From: Epiperipatus broadwayi
Taxonomy: Eukaryota > Onychophora > Udeonychophora > Euonychophora > Peripatidae
Length of the DNA stretch: 64,000 nucleotides
NCBI GenBank assembly: GCA_028023455.1
Contig: JAQFVV010006711.1
Span: forward strand, 1 to 64,000
Direction: 5' to 3'
Under the pieces are notes generated by a model, which searched no databases, was not told where the DNA came from, and worked only from the letters and a program-made list of their open reading frames with translations. The translations under genes and the position numbers were made by a program. Positions 26,271 to 37,640 of the stretch are shown piece after piece. Numbering within the stretch: the stretch's first letter is position 1; each line of letters starts with the position of its first letter.

Positions 26271-27462
26271 TTGTACATGGTATGATATGTCAAAATATAG
26301 TATACATTGGTATGCAAATCAACATTCCATAAATAATTTAATCAAATAAATTCATTGTTCAATTAAGTTTGAGTTTAGATGATGCAGCTAATCAGGGATG
26401 TTTATTTAATATCCTACAAACTATGCATTCTTTTCTATTACATCACAGATAAATAAAACTAATCAGTTTATCTGAAGGTAGTAAGTTAGGAATGTTACAC
26501 AATTTTAAAAAATTATATTGGAATTGATAAGCTTTATGGAATAAAAATGAATGAGTGACATGCTTTTACTGTCTATGAAGCAAATGCTTATAAAAAATAA
26601 TTTTGAAAAATACATTATTTAAAAGAGCATTCTCAAAAATATTCATATTAATATAGCTTTAAAGCAACCCAATATTGGATTATGCATAATAATAAATCTT
26701 TACAATAGCCTTTTGTATTTACACATTTTCCAAATATGTGAATTTAGGAATCCCCTTCTCTAAAACTAAAATCTGAGTACGAATAATGATGAAAATGAAA
26801 ATTATTTTTTTATTAAGTGAAGCTAATAGTGTAAATTTAATCAAATATCTCAGAGAAATTAAGTTGTTGGTTTTTTTTTAACTACTATGAAAAAAATTGT
26901 TTAAAAAAAAAAAAAAGTATTGGTTGAAAAATATATTGCTTTAAAAATCTTGGAAGAAAACTTACTGATGAATTTTTACTATTTTCAAGTGTTTCATGAA
27001 AGGTATTGTGGCACAAATTACATCACACTGAAAATTTACTTATTAATTTTTGGACATGTAGAAGAATTGTTATTTTCTAAATTAAATTGCATTAGGAATA
27101 ATATATATTCAATTATGCCACAGACAAAATCAACTCACCTTTTCACTAATTCAGACAAGGATTACATGTAACTCCTTTGTCATCATTATACCTAACAATA
27201 TTTTTATATATTTTGTATATGGTTCAATTTGTGATGAACAATATTTCACCAAGACCTACTGCAGGAAAAAATTTGTTTACGCCTGCACTAATATATAAAA
27301 AAGATAAACTGCTAAAACTTTCCCCTTGATGAAACATTTCAGAAATTTGCCAATAAAAAAATGCTCTAAGATTAATATTTTGTTAATGCAAATCACATAT
27401 TTTTTTACAATTTAATGTGGGCTAATCTCGTATTTTGTGCATTAATATTCTATGTTAGAGCA

Positions 27463-27680
27463 GTAATTCCCAGGCACTTTAATTTTTTTATTTATGAAAA
27501 AATAAAACATTTTTGAAGGCCTTAAAAGTTTCATCAGCATAAAGTACTTAGGCCTTTGTGGACCCCCTCCGATTGTGAAGTCAACATTAAAAAGTATTTT
27601 TGATTAATTTTATATACTTAAGCGTTTTTTAAGACGAAATTTAACTGCTTCGGTGAGCCTTAAAAGTTTCAAGCTTTTTT
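27463..27680. mobile_element. Possible hAT-type relic
   Basis: Starts with CAGTAATTCCCAGGCACTTT, resembling hAT ends of the CAGTGGTTCCCAA type. It contains TTTGTGGACCCCCTCC, a motif common near hAT-Charlie termini, and ends near CGGTGAGCCTTAAAAG. No matching inverted end or TSD is clear, so the call is tentative. Confidence 0.35.
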
Positions 27681-28073
27681 TTTTTTCAGATTTAAGCGTT
27701 AGAAATTTAGTCATATATATCATACAACAGTAGACATGATATATAGATGTTTAAAAATGCAGTTATTCTTTGCAAATGAAACATAAAAAAAAAATTAAAC
27801 AATTCAGTAATAAATCCAAAGTCTATTTTTATATCTACTTTTGAATGCATTTTTAATTACAGTACAGTATTTGTTTTTTAAGGAAATAAAAAATGTGGAA
27901 TTCATTTTTTTATAAGATCATTAAAATTAATAATTAAAAAAAGCAATATGTATGCATACATTTTAAGTTCTCCAAAAACTATTTCACTAAAATATTTGGC
28001 CTAATTATATAGATATACGTGTAATTATCTAAAATAAATAAATTTAAAATAGTCATAACCAAAGCAAATATAC

Positions 28074-28085
28074 CTGAGAGTCCAT
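28074..28085 (-). CDS. Cas-family scaffold, exon 1 (start codon, 4 codons)
   Basis: Reads ATG GAC TCT CAG then donor GTATATTTGC on the minus strand, giving M-D-S-Q in phase 0. Joined to exon 2 the protein begins MDSQNCLAKALYDN. In vertebrate relatives, as I recall, the first coding exon also supplies four residues before the same SH3 start (NEDD9 MKYK then NLMARALYDN; BCAR1 MNHL then NVLAKALYDN). The intron position and phase therefore agree. This ATG is the first in its frame after an in-frame TAG at 28158-28160. Sequence from 28086 upward would be 5' UTR and promoter. Four codons cannot prove themselves, so the call rests on the donor, the phase and the family comparison. An alternative first exon further right cannot be excluded. 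Confidence 0.65.
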
Positions 28086-30084
28086 GTCGTAGGATTGATT
28101 TAATAGTAAAAAAAAAAAATAAAGAAATAGCTTGACTTCGCTATTTAATGCATTCTCCTAGTTTTAAAATATCGACAGCTTATCGTACATCCAAAAGTAA
28201 GTACGATAATCTAAAAAAAAAAAAAGTATAATTAGATAACGTAGTTTATCGTTAATAGTTTTGAAAAATCATTAAGTAAACAAACAATAAAATTTAAACA
28301 TAATACTTGGTATAGATTTTATCTTAAAAACCGAAACTTCTTAAAAGCTGCTTTTTCGTAATGGTGATAAAATATTTTTTCGAAAAATACTTCCCGGATT
28401 AAAGCTTCCATATTACAACTTTATTATTTTAAGGGCTGTGGTTCTTTTACGTTGATTTTGAGTCATAATCCCGAATGATTTTGCTGTGATGTCATCAAAC
28501 GAGAAATTATTTATGATAGTAATTTTTTCTTCTACTTATTTAAATACTGTTCTAAGTCCACTACCTTTCTTTTTGGAATTAAAAAAATATAATTCTTTAG
28601 GAATTTTTTTAGCTAACAAATTGTAATTGAAAATCGGTAATCTAACAAACTTCCAGAGTGTAAAGTACAGTCTACATATATATAAAATTTAAAATATTTT
28701 GCCTTTATAAAATTTAGTATCAATATTTCTATTTTATTACTTATTTAGGGATACAAATGAATTGCCGGAAATTAGTATATATTGTACTTTGTAAATATTT
28801 TTAATTACATAAAAATTTCCACAAAAAAAGAGTCAATTTGGGGATACTTAACATTTCAAATTGACTTTTTTTTACCTTTCCCAATTTTTGAAGGATTTTT
28901 TTTTTTGTAGTGGGGGGAGGAAAAAGCCTGGAATATTGATCTATGATATATTTTATTTTTTTATATATTATTAACTAATATATTTTATCTAATTTTCTGA
29001 AATGCAATTAAACATTATATGTGGACTTCGTTTTACCATTTCCATTAATAACTATATAAATTTGCCAAAGGCAATCTTCATAGAATATCATTATCGTTGT
29101 TTTACTAGACGCTATTCAAAAACACGTATAGCCATTCAACTCCTGAAGAAGAATACCAAAAGGAGTAAGATAAAGAATAACAAAAGAAAAGATTACAATT
29201 AGAAAAGCTGTGAAATACAATTAAAGAATGAATTTGTGATTGCACAATCATACATTCCCATTATGACAATCTTCACAAGTTAGTTACCAATATTTACCTT
29301 TATCCTTGGAAATAAGAAAGAAAAGACTGCCACATTTCTTAATTTGATTTATATATATCATCTCTTACGGTTACAATATTTTGGGATCCTTATCATTATG
29401 CAGTCTAATAATCTCTTTATTTCATGATAGAAAAAATAGAGATTAATATATATTATCATCGTCAGAAAGCATGGAGTTAATGTACATAAGGGTATGGTGC
29501 CTTTTTAAATTTGTTCTGTTTATTTCAAGAATACTAAGTCAATGTAATTATCTCCATATAAATATCATATATTCATATCTATGGAATCTTTCTCGTTATA
29601 TTCTTAAGCAATACCAAATATTAGATTTTTAATTTTTGGTCATTATTTTTTCGTCATATATGATCGAACATTTGTAGCGTCCTCTCTACACTTATTCAAT
29701 AAAAATTTATTTTTGATTCGTTTTTTTAGTACACTTTTTAACTAAAAACTTTTTGCATCCTATTATTTTTTCTTAAATTTTAGAAATATGATTTGACTTT
29801 TTTGTTAATCTAAATCGCTATTAATATTAACTTGAAGATATAGAAGAAAAAAATATGTTGTATAATATAGTTCTATCAGTTTTGATTCTTTGTGAAAATT
29901 GTATCTTATTTTATTTATTTTTTATTTTCCAATTGGCATATTTTGTCAAGACATAAAAACAGGCCATTTCTGATATGAAAATAAAAGCTTTTGCAATTGC
30001 TTCTTTAGAGAATAGATATTTCAGAGAATAGATATTTCAGAGTTGGTTACTGCTGTTATTCACAACTTTGTCAAGAATGATTTA
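28086..30084. other. Presumed 5' flank of the Cas gene
   Basis: Would contain the Cas 5' UTR and promoter on the minus strand. An inverted pair, TTATCGTAC and GTACGATAA, lies at about 28179-28210. I cannot assign a TATA box or start site with confidence. The rest is AT-rich, and a frame of 66 codons at 29.0 kb has no recognisable character. Confidence 0.4.
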
Positions 30085-30146
30085 TGTGCCTTTCAAAACC
30101 ATTAATCATCTTTAATAATTTTTATTGGTCATACATTAGACTAGAG

Positions 30147-30550
30147 CAGGGATCCCCAACCTTTTTGCACTTAGGAGCACATTCTATAATACCGGCCAGT
30201 TGGCGGGCACCATTTATTTTTTTTCAACCAGGTGGCAGGCACCATTTATTTTTTCAAGGTAAATTTATAGTTGGATATTGTTAATAATACACATAATGTA
30301 CAAAAAAATATTTATTTCAAAAATAAAATTTTAACATATAATTAACATTTATATTTTTACGCTGTAAAAGTATGGTATGCCCTACAATTTGATTATAATA
30401 TAATACAATAATTTATAAGAAATTTTGGTTAAAAATTAAATTTATTTGTATCAGATAAATAATTCTTTATCATGTTCGGATAGTGGCAGGCACACGTAAA
30501 ATGGTCCGCGGGTGTCATGGTGCTCACGGGCATAGGGTTGGGGACCCCTG
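30147..30550 (+). mobile_element. hAT non-autonomous element (404 bp)
   Basis: Ends are CAGGGATCCCCAACC and GGTTGGGGACCCCTG, inverted with one mismatch, and the flanks carry a perfect 8-bp duplication GACTAGAG (30139-30146 and 30551-30558). The 8-bp TSD with central TA and the CAGGG end fit hAT transposons of the Buster or Charlie type. It interrupts a 330-bp repeat unit. The uninterrupted paralogue at about 31505 reads ATTAGACTAGAAATTATTC, which confirms the insertion point. No transposase is encoded. Confidence 0.92.
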
Positions 30551-30671
30551 GACTAGAGATTATTCACTTAATGAATAATATTTTCAGTAATGTAATTTTT
30601 ACTAGACCATTCTCATGCAATGTAGAGACTGGTTTCTATTCACTTTTAATATCTTGTGGATGGGGGCAATC

Positions 30672-31253
30672 AGACCCAGTCAGAGGGGAGGCAGGAGAGG
30701 CAGCTTCCCTGGGCCTTACAATATTAGGAGCCTCAACTTGAACAACTGGGTCGTGCAATTTTAGAGGTCTCAACTTTGTGACTCACTATGTTAAGCAAAA
30801 ATATAGAAGGCAAAGCGATGTCATGGCTCATAGAACAGTCTTAAATTTTACAATTAAATTCCCCAAAAAAATATTTGAGAAAAACTCTTCCAGGCAGGCA
30901 TACCATAGATCAAAAATATAAGCCAGTTTAGTAGGTGTCAATTTGACAACTCTGTGACAAAAGTGACCGCAGAGCTCGGCAACTGGCAGAACTAATAGTC
31001 TCAGCCCCTGTCAGTCAGTTGCTAACAGTGTTTTATAATACTAACAGTGCTAGAGTGAGTCTACCCTATCCAAGTGCTATCTCTATCTGATCTGCATACT
31101 TGTTTCTCCGACTCATAACTAACTGCTCCCTGAGTCCTGTTTTCAGCCCTGTAAGTAAAAACTCTGTTTCTTCTTTCTGCCCATGTTCTTATTTTAAATT
31201 TTGAAGAGCCTCTAAAATATTAGCTGCCCTGGGCTTTCTCTGAAAGGCCCTTG
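30672..31253. mobile_element. Second insertion in the 330-bp unit, probably a DNA element
   Basis: A 582-bp block interrupts the same minus-oriented repeat unit between GGGCAATC (left) and GTGCAGTC (right), an imperfect 8-bp duplication. It is less AT-rich than its surroundings. Subterminal blocks CCTGGGCC then ATATTAGGAGCCTC at the left and GAGCCTCTAAAATATTAG then CCCTGGGC at the right are inverted relatives. This suggests an eroded hAT-like element; its exact ends are uncertain. No coding frame is recognised. Confidence 0.6.
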
Positions 31254-32515
31254 GTGCAGTCATAAACATATGACCAAATACATGTGATAAAGATGTAGGA
31301 TCCCCAAGATGCACATTTTGTGCTGAACCAGCACTCATCAGTTGGCCTAGGTTATAATCTTCTACACATATCTTCATCATTGTTCAATATATATATATAT
31401 ATAGCTAATTATTACAAACTGATAAGTATCAAACTTACTGCTCTTATAGCTTTGACACAAACCACTTGATAAAAATATATTAATAATTTTTATTTGTCAT
31501 TCATTAGACTAGAAATTATTCACTTAATAATATTTCTGTATTATTACACCACTTTCACACAAGGTAATGACTACTTTCTATTCATTTTTGACACCTTGTG
31601 GAGGAGTATAATCATAAACATATGATCAAAGATGTGACAAAAATATATGATCCCAAGATACACATTTCATGATGAGTATCAGTTCAGCATGAAATGTGTT
31701 TTTGGGGAATCGTACATCTTTGGACATATGATTATGATTACAATCCTCCAGAAGGTGTTAAAAATGAATAGAACCAGATCCTACTTTGTTTGAAAGTGAT
31801 GTAGTGAAAATTACACTACAAAAATATTATTTGTTAAATGAATCATCTCTGGTCTAATGAATGACTAATAAAAATTATTAATACACTATTATCAGATGGT
31901 TTGTGTCAAAGTTGTGAGGGTAGTAAGTTTGATACATCAATTAAAATGTAGTAATTGGATATCTCTATATATTGAACAATGATAAAGATATGAGTAGGAG
32001 ATTATGATCTGGGCCAACATCTTGGGAATCATGCATCTTTGTCACATGTCTTTGGTCATATGTATACGATTACACCTTCTGCAAGGTGTTAAAAGTGGAT
32101 AGAAACAAGTCCCTACCTTGTACGAGAGTGGGGTAGTGAAAATTATACTTCAGAAAAAATACTCAATGTAAATAATCCCTAGTCTAATGAATGATTAATA
32201 AAAATTACTAATATGCTTCCTTCAAGGGATTTGTGTCAAAGTTGTGAGGGCAATAAGTTTGACACTTATAAACTAAACTATAGTAATTGGCTGTCTATAT
32301 ATACTGAAGAATTATAAAGATATATGTAAGTGATTGTGATCTGAATTAACTTCAGCATGAAATGTGCATCTTGTAGATCATTCATTTTTGACACATGTTT
32401 AATCATACGTTTATAATTACACCATTCCACAAGTTGTTAAAAGTAGATAGAAACTTTGCATGAGAGTGGTGTAGTGAAAATTATATTACAGAAATATTAC
32501 TATATTAATCATCTT

Positions 32516-34082
32516 TATTTTTCTTCTCACATCTGATCAGCTACAGATAGATATAGCAAGACTTTAAGGAAAGAATTGAATAAAACAGGAAAAAAAAACC
32601 AAGATAAAATAGAAAGAAAAAAAAACAATTATAAAAAAGTTATAAAAAAATAAGATTATCAAAAAAATATTCAGAACCGACTTATGAAGTATTATTAGAA
32701 GAATAAAGGTAAAAACAGGATACCTACCAATATAAAAGGATAATCAATATTATGATAAAAGATTGCTCTTACTAATGACATTTTTAATTTTCCAATCCCT
32801 TACTCCATCCACAGAGGCATTTTTCTATTATCAAACTTAAGGCAAGAAGATAATTGATACATAAAAAGCTCATAATGAAGGTCTCTCTATATCAGTCTAA
32901 GTGATTGTTGATAGTAAATAGCGAAAACAGAAAAGACTATTAGAAAAAAATGCTTAATTTTTAATAAGCTAACATCTTATTTCAAGAAAGCAGATGTTCT
33001 TGATTAGGCACTACTTGTTGATTAATCTCAAGAAAATTTTCTGAGATATATATATATATCTGACTTTATTTAGTATTATGATATCAGCAAATACATAATC
33101 CTCTCCTTTTTCTTTTCAAAAACTTGATATCCTTATATTAACAATGAACATATTTATATAATACAAACTCCAACGTTTCAACTGTTTATATTCTTTCAGT
33201 CATTTTAAAAGAAAAAAGTGATTGTATATTTATTGTGTTATAATATATGGTTAATATTATGAATATGATTTGTCCAATCAAAAGCCATGTTAAGCTGTAG
33301 TTAATTTGTAATGCTGTTCATCTTTCCTTTATAGTGAACTATTCCTATTTATTTGATTACTAACATTAATTTTAATCTTTCAAGTGGCAATGCTTTCTGA
33401 AACAATACTCAATATCTGTTTAGCATATTTCTATTAATAAGTGACTTCATCTGTTATCTAAAAACTAGTTGAGATATACCAAATTCAACTTTACATTAAA
33501 GTTTGTAATTTAGTAATAGTAAAACTAAAGGCTCCTTTGCATTGGTTTAATGTCAGTAGATAAGGCAGAGCTTTAAATCAAACTTATTTTTAAATCACTT
33601 TCAAATATAGTTAACGCATTTGATTATTAAATAATTAATCAATTATCACATAAATATACAACAATATTACTAACATTAATTTTATCTTATGCTTTTTATA
33701 GACATTTTCACAATTAAGTAACGATTTTTTGATGGAAAAAAACTTTCTGCTGGATATTCTAGATGAAACTCCAACTGACATTGTAAAATAATTTCAATTT
33801 AATCTTGGTCATAACATTGCAATATGCATACACAAACACATATCCATCATTTGCCTTCTTTGATTTTTGAAATCGGCATTATAGAAATGTACATTATTTT
33901 TAATGGATCAGTAATTGTTTGATCTATTGTTCTTTTTCATCTATCATTGATAAATTATGATCCTGATTCAGATATTGTTGTTTTTATTTTAATTTAAAAC
34001 ATTTTTATTATTATTTTTTTTTTTAAAAAAAAAAAAAAAACCGAACGTTCTCAACACAAATCAAAAAAAGAAGAAGATAGTA
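32516..34082. other. AT-rich sequence, no gene seen
   Basis: Nothing recognised apart from a TA microsatellite near 33045 and a long T/A homopolymer junction at about 34013-34040. Confidence 0.5.
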
Positions 34083-34096
34083 TCTGACAAATTTCA

Positions 34097-34326
34097 TATA
34101 AACGTTGGTGGCCGAATGGTCAGCACAGTTGCCTTACAAGCAGTTGTCCCGGATAAGCGGGTTCGCTTCCTTGCTAATGCTATAACACATGAAAAAAAAA
34201 AGTTGATATCAAATGGATTTCTGATATCAACACAAGGGTGGAAGACTTTTATTACCTCAATCAACAAAAATATTTGGCACCACCAAACAGAAAAAAAAAA
34301 ACTGATAACTTTTAAAAATAATTAAA
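34097..34326 (+). mobile_element. tRNA-derived SINE, longer composite form, with TSD
   Basis: The head matches the 10.2-kb SINE: CGTTGGTGGCC, an anticodon loop changed to CTTACAA, and a B box with GGGTTCGCTTCC. The short tail ACACATG and an A10 run follow. A further 125 bp then ends in an A-rich stretch. The whole 230 bp is bracketed by TCTGACAAATTTCA (34083-34096) and TCTGTCAAATTTCA (34327-34340), a 14-bp duplication with one mismatch. It contains an insertion of about 11 bp in the TPsiC arm region (CGGATAAGCGGG), so it is not a tRNA gene. Confidence 0.72.
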
Positions 34327-34340
34327 TCTGTCAAATTTCA

Positions 34341-35330
34341 GTAAAAAAGCTGAGCCAAAAGACATCGATTTGGTTAGGATTGAAGAGACTAACCAAAACT
34401 TCAGTGAAAACAATTCTAGAAGGTATCTGAAAATTAAAACCAGACCATGATATCTTGAAGACTAAATATTTTTTATTGAATGGAAAAAATGATGCAACTA
34501 ATTTCAAACTATTTCTATATAATCATTAGTTTGAATTAAGGGATCAAAACTAATATTACGAATCAATACTTTAGCTAATCAACTAATCAATAACCAACAT
34601 TATTCTCAGACAATTATAGGAAAATATATTTCTTATAGTAGTTTATGTTCTGTGCAGAAATAAGAGCAACTAGATTAAAATCATCATTACTAATATAGGC
34701 AATCCTTGCTATGACAAATAATGTTACCAACAGAGCAACTGTATCTAGAGAACATTGCTGAGCTGATTTTAAGACGGTAATTAAACGATTGTGATTTAGT
34801 TACATGCTAGAAATCAAGCTGAATATACCTATATCTTGGTAACTAATATTACTGGTACAATTTCAACTTAATTAATATAGTTATGAACATAGTAATTTAC
34901 TTTGCAGTTAAATGCAGTATAAATAAATTATTAATAGACTACAAAATAGTAAATCATCAGCATAATCTGCTGTGATTCAGTAACCATTATCACTGCTTAA
35001 ACTCAAACTGTGTTTTCCTTCACTATTAACCTTTATTTTCAGATAAACTTTGGCTTAAATTTAATTTGAATACTATTGATATATTTCTTATTAATAAACA
35101 TTTATAACTTTAATTGTATTGTCTTCCTTCACAAATATAACAAAAGATGTGCTAATATTAATATATTTTAAATGAAAACGTAAAAAATTGAAATACAGTT
35201 ATGCTCCTCCCCCCCCCCCAAAAAAAAAAAAACCTATAACGAGTGTGCACATTATTAAATAAAAATGGCAATCTAATAATAAAAAAAACTGTTTATAAAT
35301 ATTGTATTTTAAAATCAGTTATTTTATATA
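34341..35330. other. AT-rich sequence, no gene seen
   Basis: Nothing recognised. A C10 run followed by A14 at about 35209-35232 could be a slippage site or an assembly weak point. Confidence 0.5.
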
Positions 35331-36029
35331 ATAATCTTTCAATGAATCATATATCAACAAACAATAAAAAGTAAATTCACATGTTCTTTCAGTTTTTGAT
35401 TTTTATAAGTTTTTCTTTTTAACAATTACTGGGAATTCAGAGATGAAATTATATATTAAGCAGATTAATATGTAACATTAATCATTTTGAAATTACAATT
35501 GTTCAAATAAAGAATAGAAACAGAATCTCATTTTTAACAATCTTTATAAAGTCAATCAAATTTCATTCTGGAAATGTAAATATCAAATATGAATAACTTA
35601 ATGTATATGAAAGCCAAGTGGAAGTAAAATATTTCACCATAAGCTGAAGATAAATAACACTCATAAAACAGAAAACAATAAAGAATAGAATGAAATTGTC
35701 TATACTCTTTCAGTTTTCAAGCTTTACAAATTTTTGCTTGCTAACATTGTTTGAAATTCATAACAGAACTTATATATTAACCTGTTTTAAATGTGGCATT
35801 AATTATTTTGAAATTACAATTGTCCAAATAAAGGATATTGAATCTCATTTTTAATAATCTATATAACAATAATCCAATGTCTGTTTGTAAATATAAATTA
35901 TTAATTATTATTTCAAAATAATTCATGCTGTTTTTAAATCTGACTAATATATTATTTCCACTCTGAATTTTCAGAAATCACTAAGCATCACATGATCACA
36001 ATTTCTTATGCTTACACATGCTGCTAAAA

Positions 36030-36264
36030 TAGAGGCAAAATTCTCCTTACACTAGTGCCATTCAGTGCAAGCCAGAGTAATCAATGGATGCAAGAAAGTG
36101 CAGTGCTTTCAGATCCAAAGCCCCTCACTGATGAATGCCTCAGGCTAGAACTAGTCTGGGGATACTATATGAGTAGGCACTAGATAGGGATTTTATGCAC
36201 AAACTTTCTTATATCCATTGATTAATCTGGATTACACTGAGTGTATGGAGAGTTTTGCCTCTGT
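36030..36264 (+). repeat. Long-TIR element, copy 2
   Basis: Begins AGAGGCAAAATTCTCC and ends GGAGAGTTTTGCCTCTGT, with inner inverted blocks GCAAGCCAGAGTAATCAATG and CATTGATTAATCTGGATTAC. The core shares AGTGCAGTGCTTTCAGATCC and CTAGTCTGGGGATAC with copy 1 at 1.8 kb. Confidence 0.72.
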
Positions 36265-36560
36265 TTTAATTTCCAAAAATGTTAATAAATGAAAGCTTAT
36301 AAAGAATGTTTTGATGTGATGATTGTTGTTTATTTATAGTTTATGAGGAAAGTGTTTTACTTTTCTTTGAATTTCATATACATTAAACTATTCATATATT
36401 ATATTTATATTTAGAAATTGATATTTGACTATTGTTAATTATAGAGATTGTTAAAAATAAGATTCAGTCTCTAGTTTCTATTTTAATAATAGTAATTTCA
36501 TAATGACAATAAACATCATATGATCACCATTTCTTATGCTTGCTCTTAATTGTTATTAAA

Positions 36561-36646
36561 ACAGGCGAAACTCTCTATACATATTGTCACTCATTGATTA
36601 CTCTGGCTTGCACTGAGTGGCAATACGTATAGAGAGTTTTGCCTGT
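36561..36646. repeat. Long-TIR element, copy 3 (arms only)
   Basis: An 86-bp near-palindrome made of the two family arms with no core: ACAGGCGAAACTCTCTATAC at one end and GTATAGAGAGTTTTGCCTGT at the other. It is probably an internal-deletion derivative. TTAA-like sequence flanks both ends, hinting at the target preference. Confidence 0.7.
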
Positions 36647-36850
36647 TTAAATTTCATAATGACTAATGTCACATTTAAATCTAGTATATAATTTTTATTC
36701 TGAATATCCAGCAATGTTAGCAAAAAAATAAATATCAAAAACTGAAAGAATAGTGAATTCACACTATTATTTATTGTTTACTGGTGTATGAGTGTTATTT
36801 ATCCATATCTTATGGGAGGAGATGATTTATTTCTGTTTGGATTTCTATGC

Positions 36851-37640
36851 ATCTGTAATATTTAAATGATTTCTAGTGGATAAAAAAAAATATTTAATCT
36901 CAGATTATCATGTTAAGGTCTATATTTATTAAATAGCATGGGAATTATTCAATTTTATCTTAATATTTTATATACTATTTATTTGATCAAATATCATATA
37001 AATAGAATTGCACATTATGACCAAAACCTACTATCAGTATATGAGATTATTGGGAAGATCTGGTATAAATAATCCTAACTGAAGATTCATTTAATACTTT
37101 TTCCAACTTCTATAACAGTGTGCATGCTATAAAATTTTATTTCCACAATTTTTGTTTATTAATTACAAAGAATAATAATTAAAACAATTATTAATTTAAT
37201 CAACTTTGATCTTTAGTATTTATATTTAATTAAAAATTTATTAATAGTTTCAATAAGGATGAAAGAAAAAAACTGAAAATATGAGTTTTTGTGCTGACTG
37301 AATAATTATCTTAGAAAAGAAAATATTATTTTATTCTGAAATGAGGTTTTTTAAAAAAGTACTACTTATTAATTTAAGTATTGTTTAGACAAAAATTAAA
37401 TTGTGATAAAATATTAATTCAAAAAGAAACGAGTTAAAAGCAGCTACATCAATAGCATGTTATAGTTTTAATTATATTGAATTAAATATTCATGGAAATA
37501 TATAATTTTTCTACAGTTTATTTCAGAATTATTGTACAAGGTTTCAAATAGTTGGCTAAAACAATATATTATATATATTGGATATCATTTATATTTTTAT
37601 ACATGTATGTGGTCATGTGTATCAGTTATATATGGTGGAG
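36851..37640. other. AT-rich sequence, no gene seen
   Basis: No exon or repeat recognised. Confidence 0.5.

Larger units (their letters stand above)
15524..28073 (-). other. Cas intron 1 (12,550 bp)
   Basis: Runs on the minus strand from the donor GTATATTTGC after exon 1 to the acceptor TTTTTTTGTAG before exon 2. It holds a palindromic MITE at 17.1 kb, a distant long-TIR relative at 23.8 kb, a Penelope-like fragment at 25.5 kb and a hAT-like relic at 27.5 kb. The long stretches 15524-17055, 17300-23775, 23955-25500 and 26275-27460 are AT-rich, and I recognise no exon or element in them. A short pentanucleotide microsatellite (ATCAT-type) lies at 23636-23655. First introns of this size often hold enhancers, but none can be identified by eye. 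Confidence 0.75.
30090..32515. repeat. Inverted array of about 330-bp repeat units
   Basis: About two units in minus orientation (30090-31680, expanded by two insertions) face about two and a half units in plus orientation (31685-32515). Plus-strand copies of GTTGTGAGGG at 31911 and 32241 give a period of 330 bp. Other recurring blocks are TTTGTGTCAAAG, CATGAAATGTGCATCTT, TGGTCATATGTTTA and GTAGTGAAAATTA. At the turn, ACACATTTCATG and CATGAAATGTG form a hairpin around 31683. A lone unit lies at 58.4 kb. It is non-coding and may be a satellite or MITE-like family. Confidence 0.78.
35335..36850. repeat. Foldback-like composite with inverted arms
   Basis: A block with CTTTCAGTTTTTGA, AACAATTACTGG-like text and ATTTTGAAATTACAATTGT occurs at 35380-35520 and again, directly repeated, at 35700-35840. 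The same order is found inverted at about 36645-36835. The outer markers GATAAATAACACTCAT (35650) and ATGAGTGTTATTTATC (36788) are exact complements. Between the arms lie the long-TIR elements at 36.03 and 36.56 kb. No coding is seen. This resembles a foldback element or nested MITEs. Confidence 0.65.

Noticed and set aside
30517-30741. 74-codon frame with glycine-rich reading
   Set aside because: Spans the end of the hAT MITE, part of a 330-bp unit and the start of the second insertion, so it cannot be a gene.
35209-35232. C10 and A14 runs as a regulatory or structural signal
   Set aside because: Plain homopolymers; more likely slippage or sequencing weak points.
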